From positions 62,001-126,000 of the forward strand of contig NZ_LIRJ01000034.1 in the NCBI RefSeq assembly GCF_001419745.1: a DNA stretch of 64,000 bases. The letters are read 5' to 3'. The DNA is from Streptomyces silaceus. Lineage in GTDB: Bacteria > Actinomycetota > Actinomycetes > Streptomycetales > Streptomycetaceae. Position numbers and translations under genes: made by a program. Shown here piece by piece: positions 1 through 8,887 of the stretch. The notes beneath the pieces were generated by a model. The model saw only the letters and a list, made by a program, of their open reading frames with translations. It was not told the origin of the DNA and ran no database searches. Positions within the stretch are counted from its first letter, which is position 1, and each line of letters begins with the position of its first letter.

Positions 1-363
1 CGCCGCCCCACGGAGCGCGTCCTCGAAGTCTTCGGCAGTGGACTGGGTCTCACGGAAGAGGAGCAGAGGGAGCTGCTCCTCTCGTACGGCCTGTTCCGCA
101 CCCGCGATCTGCACGTTCCCGTGGGGTCCCTGTCCGCGGGGCAGCGCCGGCGGCTGGCTCTCGCGCGGCTGCTGGCCAGGCCCGCCGACCTGCTGCTGCT
201 CGACGAGCCCGCCAACCACCTGGCGCTCGGCCTGGTCGAGGACCTGGAGGCGGCGCTCGAGCAGTGGACGGGAGCCCTGGTCGTCGTCTCGCACGACCGG
301 TTGCTGCGCCGGCGCTTCACGGGCCGAATACGCCGGATGGAGTCCGGACGGCTACCCGACTGA
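1..363 (+). CDS. ABC-F family ATPase, C-terminal part (truncated by window edge)
   Basis: Only the last 120 residues are present, read in frame from base 1. They carry the second-half nucleotide-binding domain hallmarks: signature LSAGQ (about residue 43 of the fragment), Walker B LLLLDEPANHL and the switch histidine in VVSHDR. The run LDEPANHL followed by a short tail, with no membrane segment, is typical of ABC-F proteins. These are soluble tandem-ATPase proteins that act on the ribosome, for example in antibiotic protection or translation control. Which ABC-F subgroup this is cannot be told from the fragment. The gene ends 34 bases before the next start, so it may be co-transcribed with the phosphatase downstream. 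Confidence 0.85.
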   Translation, partial: RRPTERVLEVFGSGLGLTEEEQRELLLSYGLFRTRDLHVPVGSLSAGQRRRLALARLLARPADLLLLDEPANHLALGLVEDLEAALEQWTGALVVVSHDRLLRRRFTGRIRRMESGRLPD

Positions 364-397
364 GCCGCCCGGCAGGAACCCGATCTAGGGTTTCCGC

Positions 398-1075
398 ATG
401 GCACGCCCGCGGCGCATCATCCTGGTCCGGCACGGCGAGTCGGCCGGAAACGCCGACGACACCGTGTACGAGCGCGAGCCCGATCACGCGCTCGCGCTCA
501 CCGAGACGGGGTGGTCCCAAGCGGCTGACACGGGCAAACACCTGCGGGAACTGTTCGGCCGTGAGCGGGTGAGCGTGTACGTATCGCCGTACCGACGCAC
601 CCACGAGACCTTCCAGGCGTTCCGGCTCGATCCCGAGCTGGTGCGTGTGCGGGAGGAGCCGAGGCTGCGGGAGCAGGACTGGGGAAACTGGCAGGACCGG
701 GACGACGTACGCCTGCAGAAGGCGTACCGCGACGCCTACGGACACTTCTTCTATCGATTCGCCCAGGGTGAGTCGGGCGCGGATGTGTACGACAGGGTGG
801 GGGCCTTCCTGGAGAGCCTCTACCGGAGCTTCGAGGCCCCGGACCATCCGCCGAACGTCCTCCTGGTCACGCACGGACTGACCATGCGGCTGTTCTGCAT
901 GCGATGGTTCCACTGGTCCGTGGCCGAGTTCGAGTCGCTGTCCAACCCCGGGAACGGCGAGATGCGAATGCTCGTGCTGGGCGAGGACGGCAAGTACACG
1001 ATGGACCGGCCGTTCGAACGCTGGCGCGAGCCCGAGCCGTACGGAGACACGGGCTGGAGCGGTGTCACCGGATAG
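398..1075 (+). CDS. Histidine phosphatase family protein (phosphoglycerate mutase-like)
   Basis: A 225-residue protein of the histidine phosphatase superfamily. The phosphate-accepting histidine lies in LVRHGES at residues 9-15, and the second catalytic histidine in VTHGLTMRL around residue 160. The SPYRRTHET segment supplies the usual arginine. Family members dephosphorylate small metabolites or phosphoproteins through a phosphohistidine intermediate; the substrate here cannot be assigned. It starts at ATG 398 and ends 12 bases before the ADP-ribosylglycohydrolase, so the two are probably one transcript. Pairing with an ADP-ribose enzyme hints at nucleotide or ADP-ribose metabolism, but that is inference only. 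Confidence 0.85.
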   Translation: MARPRRIILVRHGESAGNADDTVYEREPDHALALTETGWSQAADTGKHLRELFGRERVSVYVSPYRRTHETFQAFRLDPELVRVREEPRLREQDWGNWQDRDDVRLQKAYRDAYGHFFYRFAQGESGADVYDRVGAFLESLYRSFEAPDHPPNVLLVTHGLTMRLFCMRWFHWSVAEFESLSNPGNGEMRMLVLGEDGKYTMDRPFERWREPEPYGDTGWSGVTG

Positions 1076-1087
1076 AGTGGCAGGGCG

Positions 1088-1996
1088 ATGACCGCTGACT
1101 CCTCTCCCGACCGGCGCCTGGAGCGCGCTCTGGCCAGCCTGCACGGACTGGCGGTGGGGGACGCGCTGGGCTCCCAGTTCTTCGTGCCCGCGCACTACCC
1201 ACTGCTCAAGAACCGACAGCTGCCGGATGCCCCTTGGCAGTGGACCGACGACACCGAGATGGCCTGCTCCGTGCTGGCCGTCCTCATCAAGCACCGACGG
1301 ATCGACCAGGACGCGCTCGCCCAGTCGTTCGCCGAGCACCATGACTTCGACCGTGGCTACGGCCCTGCCGTGAACCGCCTGCTCCGGCAGGTCAGGGAAG
1401 GCGGGGACTGGCGGGAGCTGGCCTCCGCGCTCTTCAAGGGACAGGGCTCCTGGGGGAACGGCGCCGCCATGCGGATCGCCCCGCTCGGCGCCTGGTACGC
1501 GGACGACCCGGAGCAGGCGACGCACCAGGCGGAGATCTCGGCCTACCCCACGCACCAGCACCGCGAGGCAGTCGTCGGGGCCATGGCCGTGGCGGCGGCC
1601 TCGGCACTGACGGCCGACCCCGCCGGGCCGCCCACGCCGAAGGCGCTGCTCGACGGCGTCATCGCGTTGGTGCCGCGCAGCGCGGTCGGAGCGGGGCTGC
1701 GCCGGGCGCGGGACATGCTCGACTATGGCGACGCCGGGACGGTCGCGGCGGTGCTCGGGTGCGGGCGGCGTACGACGGCTCATGACACGGTGCCGTTCGC
1801 GCTGTGGTCGGCCGCGCGTGGCCTCGGTGCGTACGAGCGGGCCATCTGGGACACCGCGCAGGTCGGCGGCGACATGGACACGACCTGCGCCATCGTGGGT
1901 GGTGTGGTCGCGTCCGGTGCGGGCGGGGCGCCGCCCGCGGAGTGGCTGGAGCGGACCGAGGCGCTGCCCGGATGGGTTCCCGTAGGCGCGGGCTGA
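1088..1996 (+). CDS. ADP-ribosylglycohydrolase family protein
   Basis: A 302-residue protein of the DraG/ARH fold, which removes ADP-ribose from proteins or hydrolyses related N-glycosides using two magnesium ions. Metal-binding signatures are visible: WTDDTEMA at residues 52-59, the GNGAAMR loop near residue 123, and the C-terminal GGDMDTT with its aspartates near residue 260. Length is normal for the family. Start ATG 1088 follows an AGGG motif and lies 12 bases after the phosphatase stop. Such enzymes reverse regulatory mono-ADP-ribosylation. No ADP-ribosyltransferase is visible nearby, so the target is unknown. Confidence 0.88.
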   Translation: MTADSSPDRRLERALASLHGLAVGDALGSQFFVPAHYPLLKNRQLPDAPWQWTDDTEMACSVLAVLIKHRRIDQDALAQSFAEHHDFDRGYGPAVNRLLRQVREGGDWRELASALFKGQGSWGNGAAMRIAPLGAWYADDPEQATHQAEISAYPTHQHREAVVGAMAVAAASALTADPAGPPTPKALLDGVIALVPRSAVGAGLRRARDMLDYGDAGTVAAVLGCGRRTTAHDTVPFALWSAARGLGAYERAIWDTAQVGGDMDTTCAIVGGVVASGAGGAPPAEWLERTEALPGWVPVGAG

Positions 1997-2281
1997 TCGG
2001 TCCGATCCGTTCCTCGGGTCCTCGGCTCGCCTTCCTGTTCTTAGACGCCTCGGCTCGTCACAATCGGTACAGGTGCCACGGGCGTCACGCGAGCCCCGCT
2101 TGTCACGGTCGTGCCACAGGCCCTGCAGGGCCGGGGCCATCGGGACGGGCTCCCACTACTCTGATGCGGGCCGCTAGTTGATCTTGACTCGCGTGCGTTG
2201 AACGAGATGCCGGTCCCGGCAGTCGTACGGCCCCCGCGCGTGCCGTGTGCTGTGCGGGCACACCGGCCGGGAGGGGGTCCC

Positions 2282-4207
2282 GTGTCCGACACGCCAGCCA
2301 GAGGCGACGGAGCAGATGCGTCCGAGGGCGCTCGTGCGTCCGACGGCACTCAGGCGTCCGAAGACGCCCATGCGACCGAGGATGCTCATCCGTCAGAGGT
2401 GGCGGGCATCTCTGGGGCGACTGATGCGCCCGAAATAGCTGAGACGTCTGGGGCTTCCGAGGCGTCTCAGCCGCCGGATGCGACTGCACTGCCGGGCTCT
2501 ACAGCGCCCCCGGACGACGAGGAGCCGCGCGACGCCCTCGAAAAGGCCAGCGCTGAGCGGCACGTCGACAGCGCGAGGGGAGACGAACCCGCAGACGCCG
2601 TCCCGGCCTCGGCCCCGAGCACGCCCCCCTCCCAGGCGCAGGCCCCGGCTGCCGGACCCGGACCGGCTCCGGCTGGACCTCAAGGCCATGCCCCGCGCTC
2701 CACCTGGGACTACCCCGCGCCCCAGCACACGCCGCTCCTCCACGACCTGAGGGCCGGGACGCCGGCTCCGGTGCGGACGGCGACGCTCTGCTCCGTACTC
2801 GCCACCGGTCTGCTGAGCATGCTCCTCGGTGACGGGCTTGCGCTGAACCTGCTCATCGTCGCCATCCCGGCCACGCTCGCCGCGTACTTCGCCGCCCGGA
2901 CGGCAGGTCGTCGTCCCCGCCCCTGGTCATTGACGTGGGCTGTCGGCGGGCTCCTGCTGCTGATCGTGCCCGCGCTGCGTGACGCGGGATGGCCGTCGTT
3001 CCTGGCGATCGTCGCGTCGCTCGCGCTGGCCTCGCTCGCGCTGCACGGCTGCCGGACCTGGCCCGGCGTACTCCTGAGCCCTCTCGGCATCTTCGATGCG
3101 GTCTTCACCAGCCTCGGGTGGGGCTGGCGTGGCGTGCGGGAGCGGGCGAGTGGTGCGCGCGGCGCTGCGCCCGTGTTGCGCGCGGTCGCCGTGGCCGCCG
3201 TACTCCTCCTGGTCTTCGGCGCGCTGTTCGCCGGCGCCGACGCAGCCTTCGCCGATCTGCTCGGCGACCTCATGCCCGACGCGTCGCTCTCCGGGAGCCC
3301 CTGGCGCGTCCTGCTCCTGATCGTCGGAGTGATCTGCGCGCTTGCCGCCGCGCACACGGCTGCGGCCCCCTTGCGCTGGGACCGGCTCGTGGTGAAGCCC
3401 GGCCGGGCCCGCGGCCGACTCGAGTGGGCGCTTCCGCTGATCGTGCTCAATGTGCTGTTCGCGGCGTTCAACGCCGTCCAACTGGCAGTGCTCTTCGGCG
3501 GGTACGACGCCGTCCTCGACAAGACCGGACTCTCGTACTCCGACTATGCGCGGCAGGGATTCTGGCAGCTGCTGCTCGCCACCCTCCTCACGCTGATCGT
3601 CATCGTGTTCGCTCTGCGCTGGGCGCCTCGCGGCGGCGCGCGGGACCGCACGCTGGTCCGGGCGGTGCTCGGCACGCTCTGCGCCCTGACGCTCGTCGTG
3701 GTGGCGTCCGCGGTGCGGCGCATGGACATGTACGTGGAGGCGTACGGCCTGACCAGGCTGCGGATATCGGTCGTCGCCATCGAGCTCTGGCTCGGCGTGA
3801 TCATTCTGTTGATCATGGCTGCGGGTGTCTGGGGCGCCCGGTGGCTGCCGCGCGGCGTCGCGGCCAGCGCGGCGGCCGGGGTGCTGGCCTTCGGCCTGGT
3901 GTCCCCCGATGCCCTGATCGCGGAGCGCAATGTGCAGCGCTTCGAGCAGACCGGCAAGTTCGACCTCGACTACACGCGCCAGCTGTCCGCCGACGCGGTG
4001 CCGGCCCTGGACAAGCTGCCGGAGCCGCAGCGTTCCTGCGCGCTCAGGCGCATAGCCGACGGCCTCGGGACGGATCCTGGCCCTTGGTACGCGACGAGCC
4101 TGGGGGAGTCCCGAGCCCGGCGGATCATCGACGAGCGACCGCCCTCGGTGGATCCGGGAGTGTGCGGTGAGCCGAGCGTGGACCCACCCTCCTACCCGTA
4201 CAACTGA
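2282..4207 (+). CDS. DUF4173/DUF4153 polytopic membrane protein
   Basis: Start GTG 2282 is preferred because a strong GGGAGGGGG ribosome site lies just upstream; an ATG at 2198 in the same frame lacks one. The product is about 641 residues. The first 150 or so are low-complexity and rich in Ala, Ser, Glu and Pro, with an 18-base repeat coding for an A-S-(E/D)-containing hexapeptide. The remainder holds roughly ten hydrophobic segments followed by a soluble tail with LDYTRQLS. The YARQGFWQLL motif near the middle is characteristic of the DUF4153/4173 group. Function is unknown; it is an integral membrane protein. It converges on the downstream exporter gene. Confidence 0.8.
   Translation: MSDTPARGDGADASEGARASDGTQASEDAHATEDAHPSEVAGISGATDAPEIAETSGASEASQPPDATALPGSTAPPDDEEPRDALEKASAERHVDSARGDEPADAVPASAPSTPPSQAQAPAAGPGPAPAGPQGHAPRSTWDYPAPQHTPLLHDLRAGTPAPVRTATLCSVLATGLLSMLLGDGLALNLLIVAIPATLAAYFAARTAGRRPRPWSLTWAVGGLLLLIVPALRDAGWPSFLAIVASLALASLALHGCRTWPGVLLSPLGIFDAVFTSLGWGWRGVRERASGARGAAPVLRAVAVAAVLLLVFGALFAGADAAFADLLGDLMPDASLSGSPWRVLLLIVGVICALAAAHTAAAPLRWDRLVVKPGRARGRLEWALPLIVLNVLFAAFNAVQLAVLFGGYDAVLDKTGLSYSDYARQGFWQLLLATLLTLIVIVFALRWAPRGGARDRTLVRAVLGTLCALTLVVVASAVRRMDMYVEAYGLTRLRISVVAIELWLGVIILLIMAAGVWGARWLPRGVAASAAAGVLAFGLVSPDALIAERNVQRFEQTGKFDLDYTRQLSADAVPALDKLPEPQRSCALRRIADGLGTDPGPWYATSLGESRARRIIDERPPSVDPGVCGEPSVDPPSYPYN
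2318..2401 (+). repeat. 18-bp tandem repeat in DUF4173 N-terminus
   Basis: Four to four and a half copies of an 18-base unit (consensus GCGTCCGA followed by ten variable bases) code for a hexapeptide beginning Ala-Ser-Glu/Asp. Divergence between copies is modest, which suggests in-frame slippage expansion of a disordered N-terminal tail. Confidence 0.75.
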
Positions 4208-4273
4208 CGTCGACGTGACCGGCCCATGGCAGAGCGGCAGCGGGCGCCGGGCCGGTCCGATCGACTCCCGGAC

Positions 4274-4301
4274 GGGGCCGACCGACTCGTCGATCGGCCC
4301 C
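4274..4301. terminator. Bidirectional hairpin between convergent genes
   Basis: GGGGCCGA and TCGGCCCC arms enclose an inner CGAC/GTCG stem. The hairpin sits between the convergent 3' ends at 4207 and 4343. There is no U-tract, as is usual for Streptomyces terminators. Confidence 0.55.
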
Positions 4302-4342
4302 ACCGATCTCTTGGCAGGCCCGGCGTCCGCAGCTTTCTCCAG

Positions 4343-5902
4343 TCAGCCGCCCGCCGGCCCCGCGGCGCTCGCCGTGCCCGAGAGTGCGTCGAGATCGCTC
4401 TTGCGCACGCGGATCACCAGCACGGCGGTGGCCAGGGCTATCAGGGCCATGACGACGGCCGGTATGAAGGCGGTCGATATGCCCTCGGCGAGTACTTCGT
4501 GACTCCAGGGCGCCGGGAGCTCGTGAGTCCTGGCGAATTCGGCCTTCTGCTCCGGTGTGGCGTGGGCCATGAAGTCGGCGACCTGCTCCTTGGCCTCGTC
4601 CCGGCTCGCCGTACCGAAGACCGTGGTGAGGATGGAGAGGCCGAGCGAGCCGCCCACCTGCTGGGTGGCGTTGAGCAGCCCGGATGCCGCGCCCGCCTCG
4701 TGGGGGGCCACTCCGGAGACGGCCGTCAGCGTCAGCGTCACGAAGTTCAGGCCCATGCCGAAGCCGAACAGCAGCATGGGGCCGAGCACCCCGCCGACGT
4801 AGGAACTGTCCGGGCTCAGCAGCGTCTGCCAGGTCAGTCCCAAGGCGACGATGATCGAACCCGCCACCATGAACGGCTTGGGGCCGAACACCGGAAGGAA
4901 CTTCTGCGAGAGCCCCGCACCGATCGCGATCACGAACGTGACCGGCAGGAAGGCCAGGCCTGCCTCGATCGGGGTGTAGTTCAAGACGTTCTGCACGAAG
5001 AGGACGATGAAAAAGAACATGCCGAACATCGCGGCCGCCAGGCTGAGCATGATCACGTACGTGCCCGAGCGGTTGCGGTCGGCGAACATCCGTAGTGGAG
5101 TGATCGGTTCTTTCGCCCGGTTCTCGATGATCACGAAGGCCACGAGCAGAACGGCCGCCGCCGCGAACGATCCCAGGGTGAGGCCGTCGCGCCAGCCCTC
5201 CTCGGACGCGCGGATGAATCCATAGACCAGGGAAGCCATGCCCGCTGTCGATGTGAGTGCGCCCAGGAGGTCGAAACGTCCAGGGTGGCGCTCGGATTCG
5301 CTGATGTACAGCGGGGCGAGGACGGCGATCAGAATGCCGATGGGCACGTTCACGAACAGCACCCAGCGCCAGTTGAGCCACTCGGTGAGCATGCCGCCCG
5401 CCAGCAGACCGATCGCGCCACCGCCCGCGGAGACGGCGGCGAAGACGCCGAACGCGCGGTTCCGCTCCGGGCCTTCGGGGAAGGTCGTCGTGATGAGCGC
5501 CAGCGAGGTCGGTGACGCGATGGCGCCCCCGACGCCCTGCAGGGCGCGCGCGGCCAGCAACTGCCACGGCTCCTGGGCGAATCCGCCGAGGAGGGAGGCG
5601 AAGGTGAAGAGGAGGATGCCGGCCATGAAGACCCGGCGGCGCCCCAGAATGTCACCGGCCCGGCCACCGAGCAGCAGCATTCCGCCGAAGGTGAGGGTGT
5701 ACGCGCTGACGACCCACGTGAGGTCGGTCGTGGAGAAGCTGAGCGCGCCCTGGATGTGGGGCAACGCGATGTTCACAATCGTCGCGTCCAGGACCACCAT
5801 GAGTTGGCAGGCCGCGATGACGGTGAGGGCTATGCCGGGATGTCCCTCCCGGCGTGCGGCCCCAGGCTTTCGATCTTGCGTCAGTTGAGAGGTGCTCGTC
5901 AT
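4343..5902 (-). CDS. MFS drug exporter, DHA2 (EmrB/QacA) 14-TM type
   Basis: A protein of about 519 residues with roughly 14 hydrophobic segments. The first segment (LMVVLDATIVNIALPHI) carries the DHA2 signature with a membrane aspartate. The next loop has the MFS GGRAGDILGRRR motif, and motif C-like glycine-rich sequence follows. The family expels drugs or secondary metabolites using the proton gradient. Start ATG 5902 is preferred over an in-frame TTG at 5914. It is divergent from a TetR regulator, with two palindromic operators in the shared upstream region. This is the classic layout of a ligand-induced efflux pump. The substrate is unknown. Confidence 0.9.
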   Translation of the reverse strand: MTSTSQLTQDRKPGAARREGHPGIALTVIAACQLMVVLDATIVNIALPHIQGALSFSTTDLTWVVSAYTLTFGGMLLLGGRAGDILGRRRVFMAGILLFTFASLLGGFAQEPWQLLAARALQGVGGAIASPTSLALITTTFPEGPERNRAFGVFAAVSAGGGAIGLLAGGMLTEWLNWRWVLFVNVPIGILIAVLAPLYISESERHPGRFDLLGALTSTAGMASLVYGFIRASEEGWRDGLTLGSFAAAAVLLVAFVIIENRAKEPITPLRMFADRNRSGTYVIMLSLAAAMFGMFFFIVLFVQNVLNYTPIEAGLAFLPVTFVIAIGAGLSQKFLPVFGPKPFMVAGSIIVALGLTWQTLLSPDSSYVGGVLGPMLLFGFGMGLNFVTLTLTAVSGVAPHEAGAASGLLNATQQVGGSLGLSILTTVFGTASRDEAKEQVADFMAHATPEQKAEFARTHELPAPWSHEVLAEGISTAFIPAVVMALIALATAVLVIRVRKSDLDALSGTASAAGPAGG

Positions 5903-5921
5903 GATCCCCCGCAAGTGCCTT

Positions 5922-5941
5922 AGTGAACGGCATCGTTCACT
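5922..5941. promoter_or_regulatory. TetR-type operator 1
   Basis: Perfect inverted repeat AGTGAACG-GCAT-CGTTCACT, 20 bases upstream of the exporter start codon. It shares both half-sites with operator 2. Confidence 0.8.
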
Positions 5942-5968
5942 GTTACCTACGACGGTAGTGACTCGCCT

Positions 5969-5992
5969 TCAGTGAACGCAAGCGTTCACTGA
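5969..5992. promoter_or_regulatory. TetR-type operator 2
   Basis: Perfect inverted repeat with 10-base arms (TCAGTGAACG and CGTTCACTGA) around CAAG. The core is the same 8-base half-site as operator 1, 49 bases away centre to centre. It lies 57 bases before the TetR start, so it is likely to autoregulate that gene. Confidence 0.8.
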
Positions 5993-6048
5993 AGCTTCTT
6001 GCTCGCTGCCTTCTCGCTTGCTCGATTTCGCTCAACGGAGAGAAAAAG

Positions 6049-6663
6049 ATGGTTACTTCGCGCTGGACGGACGCTCGCGCCCAGGAGGCCTCCTCGCGGC
6101 GTCGAGGGCCTGTGCTGGAGCGGGCGATCCTCGATGCCGCCCTGGAGCAGCTCAGCACCGTCGGCTGGAGCGGACTGACCATGGAGGGTGTGGCCGCGGG
6201 GGCGCAGACCGGCAAGGCGGCGGTGTATCGCCGCTGGCCGTCCAAGGAGGACCTCGTCGTGCACGCGCTGCGGTTCGGGCTGCCGCAGCTCCAGAGCGCT
6301 CCCGACCTGGGGGGCGTCCGAGAGGATCTGCTGCGGCTGTGCGGGCAGATGCGGGAGGCGATGTTCTCGCGCTCCGGATTCGCCCTGCGTTCAGTGCTTC
6401 ACGAGTGCGACTCGGCAACGGCTGAGCGCTTCCATGAAGTGATCTTCGAAGGTGTCATCGAACCGAGCGTGAAACTGATCAAGGAGGTGCTGAGCCGTGG
6501 GATCGAGCGCGGAGAGGTGCGTTCCGGAGGCCTGGACAGTTATGTGTGTGACGTCATTCCGGCCATGCTGATGTATCGCTCGAAGGTGTGCGGCAGCGAA
6601 TGGTCGGACGAGGAATTCGAGGCCTTGGTCGACCAGGTGATGATGCCGCTGCTGCGCCGCTGA
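6049..6663 (+). CDS. TetR/AcrR family transcriptional regulator
   Basis: A 204-residue regulator. The N-terminal TetR helix-turn-helix spans roughly residues 20-68, with recognition region GKAAVYRRWPSKEDL. The C-terminal ligand and dimerisation domain is variable, as usual. Start ATG 6049 follows GGAGAG at a good distance. The gene is divergent from the DHA2 exporter and the intergenic region holds two matching palindromes. The expected model is repression of both genes, relieved when an exporter substrate binds. The ligand cannot be inferred. Confidence 0.9.
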   Translation: MVTSRWTDARAQEASSRRRGPVLERAILDAALEQLSTVGWSGLTMEGVAAGAQTGKAAVYRRWPSKEDLVVHALRFGLPQLQSAPDLGGVREDLLRLCGQMREAMFSRSGFALRSVLHECDSATAERFHEVIFEGVIEPSVKLIKEVLSRGIERGEVRSGGLDSYVCDVIPAMLMYRSKVCGSEWSDEEFEALVDQVMMPLLRR

Positions 6664-6882
6664 CGAGCTGGTCGCGCAGGTCCGGTGAGCTGCCGAGGGT
6701 GGCTGATCACCGCCTCGGCGCCAGTCGGTGAGGCGTCGGTCCGCGTGTGCGGAAACCGCCCGCCCCCGCACTCGTGCAGGCGAGCGAAGGCATTCCGGCC
6801 AAGAGTGCGGAAAGAGCTCGGGGGCGACTCGGCGGGCCTGGGTGTCGCGGGTGGCCCTCGGCGGCGTACGCTGTCTGGCGCC

Positions 6883-7584
6883 ATGCCGTACGAAGCACCC
6901 ACCCACACTGTCGAGCGCTCCTTGCGCGCCACCACCGGAGCGAAGATCGTCGCCGGTGTCGACGAGGTCGGGCGCGGCGCGTGGGCGGGCCCGGTCACCG
7001 TCTGTGCGGCGGTCACGGGACTGCGCCGGCCGCCCGAAGGGCTCACCGACTCCAAGCTGATCAGTCCGAAGCGACGCAACGAGCTCGCGGAGGAACTGGA
7101 GAGCTGGGTCACGGCGCACGCCCTCGGTCACGCCTCGCACGACGAGATCGACGAACTGGGGATGACGGCCGCGCTGCGGCTCGCCGCGGTGCGTGCCCTG
7201 GAGGGGCTGCCGGTCCGGCCGGACGCGGTCATCCTCGACGGGAAGCACGACTATCTCGGGGCTCCCTGGCGGGTTCGTACGGTGATCAAAGGCGACCGGT
7301 CCTGTGTGGCCGTCGCGGCGGCTTCGGTGATCGCCAAAGTCCGGCGAGACAAAATGATGGCCGAACTGGGCATCGAACATGCAGACTTCGGTTTTGCGGC
7401 CAATGCCGGCTATCCCTCGCCGGTGCACAAGGCCGCGCTGGAGGAGCGGGGGCCCACCCCGTACCACCGGCTTTCATGGGCGTATCTTGATGCGCTGCCC
7501 CAGTGGCGGCACCTCAAGAAGGCCCGCAGCTGGGCGGACGGAAAAGTTCCGGAAATCGAGGGTCAGCTCGGCTTTGAGTTCTGA
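6883..7584 (+). CDS. rnhB: Ribonuclease HII
   Basis: A 233-residue enzyme that cleaves the RNA strand of RNA-DNA hybrids and starts removal of misincorporated ribonucleotides. The type 2 RNase H signature [13 protein letters not shown] lies at residues 26-38 and supplies the first Asp-Glu pair. Further acidic residues occur in ILDGKHD and near HDEIDEL. ATG 6883 is chosen because homology starts within 20 residues of it; the open frame continues upstream to 6685 with no recognisable sequence. It follows the TetR gene by about 220 bases and likely has its own promoter. Confidence 0.92.
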   Translation: MPYEAPTHTVERSLRATTGAKIVAGVDEVGRGAWAGPVTVCAAVTGLRRPPEGLTDSKLISPKRRNELAEELESWVTAHALGHASHDEIDELGMTAALRLAAVRALEGLPVRPDAVILDGKHDYLGAPWRVRTVIKGDRSCVAVAAASVIAKVRRDKMMAELGIEHADFGFAANAGYPSPVHKAALEERGPTPYHRLSWAYLDALPQWRHLKKARSWADGKVPEIEGQLGFEF

Positions 7585-7664
7585 CGTCGTTCCCGGCACT
7601 TCCGATCGCACTCATGTGCCACCCGCCGACGCGATTCGCATCGGCGTTTGATAGACAACAACCC

Positions 7665-8348
7665 ATGCCTCTCATTCCCGAGGAGCCTCAGATTCACGAG
7701 AGTGCCCAGGGTCCCCGCGCCACGCCCGCCAGCGGCCGTACCGCGCCGACCCCTCGCCCCGTACCCGGCCCGCGTCCCGCGGCTCCGCCGCGCCCCGGCC
7801 GCCCGGGTCCCGCCCGGCCGATGCCGCCCGCGCAGCGCACGTCGCGCGACGCGGCCGCGAAGCCCGGGCCGTCCGCCCCAGCTGCCGCCGCCCCCGGTCC
7901 CGTCACTCCTGGAGTGACCGCTTCCGGAGCGTCTGCCGCCGGTGCGCCCGCCGCTTCGGTTCCGCAGATCCAGCTGATCCCGGCCTCGGCCGAGGGCGCG
8001 CTGGACGCGGCCGAGGAGGCCGTCGACCTGCTTCTGGACTCCGGGCGCGCGCCCGGAGACGTCCTGGTGATCACTACCGGTGAACCGCACCCGTGGGCCA
8101 CGCACGAGCTGTCCTTCGGCGAGGCCGCCTACTGGGCTCAGCTCGACGCGGGCGACGACGTCTTCTACGCCGACGCCGCCGCCCTGACCCGTGCCGTGAC
8201 CCGCCCCGTGGTCGTCGTCGCCGTCAACGGTGGCAGCGAAGAGACCGCGGTCGCGGCCCTGCCGGCGGCGCTCGCCCGGGCCGGTGCCCTGCTGATCGTG
8301 TGCGGTGACCCGCAGCGGATCAACTCGCTGCTGGGCGCGGGCGTCTGA
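7665..8348 (+). CDS. Conserved hypothetical protein with Pro/Ala-rich N-terminus
   Basis: Start ATG 7665 gives 227 residues. Residues 1-105 are low-complexity (Pro, Ala, Arg, Gly). The C-terminal 120 residues look folded, with alternating hydrophobic strands and helices (DVLVITTGEPHPWATHEL, PVVVVAVNGG, ALLIVCGDP). No catalytic motif is recognised. The ribosome site is weak; an alternative ATG at 7614 adds 17 residues. It lies directly after rnhB in the same direction and may be co-transcribed. I do not recognise a function. Confidence 0.65.
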   Translation: MPLIPEEPQIHESAQGPRATPASGRTAPTPRPVPGPRPAAPPRPGRPGPARPMPPAQRTSRDAAAKPGPSAPAAAAPGPVTPGVTASGASAAGAPAASVPQIQLIPASAEGALDAAEEAVDLLLDSGRAPGDVLVITTGEPHPWATHELSFGEAAYWAQLDAGDDVFYADAAALTRAVTRPVVVVAVNGGSEETAVAALPAALARAGALLIVCGDPQRINSLLGAGV

Positions 8349-8887
8349 CGTCAGCGTCCGGCAGCAGCGGTCGTCCGGCGCGGGTCGTCCGGCGGGTCGT
8401 GCGCTAGTGCCGCGCGGTCGGCCGGGTGGCCTTGCCGCGCGGTGCCCTGAGCGCCGTGCGGCCTGAGCCGGTGACGATGTCTCGCGCAGGGCAGGGCCAG
8501 GCCGGCGGAGTGCCTGTCTGTGCCGTGTCGTACGCGGAGTTGGGGTCGGTACGCGGAGTCGGGGTCGTACGCGGAGCTCGGTCGTGCTGGCGCGGCCGTT
8601 GCGTCGCCTGCGGCAGGTAGACAGACGGGTCCGGTGAGCGATGGGCTTGTCCGCGCTCGGCCCGTCGGTGCTCGGTCGGTCCGTGTCTGGTCGGTCTGTG
8701 CTCAGTCGGTCGGTGTCTGGCTGACCCGTGCCCGGAAGGTCGGCCTTCGGCTTCTCCAGGCCCCTCGCGTGGGTTTCGGTTCAGCGTCCGGACCGCTCGC
8801 GCGCGGGCGGCGTTGAGTGCGGTGGGCAGTGGGCGTGTGGTGAGGCTGTCGTCGGTGCGAGGTGGGGCTACGGGCGGCGACGCGGTA
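8349..8887. other. Gene-free stretch with degenerate short repeats
   Basis: No convincing gene in 539 bases; the open frames present lack normal Streptomyces codon bias. It contains three consecutive 18-19 base copies around the core TACGCGGAG at 8528-8582, and a second cluster of TCGGTC/GTGTCTGG words at about 8668-8722. It lies between genes whose 3' ends face each other. Confidence 0.6.
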
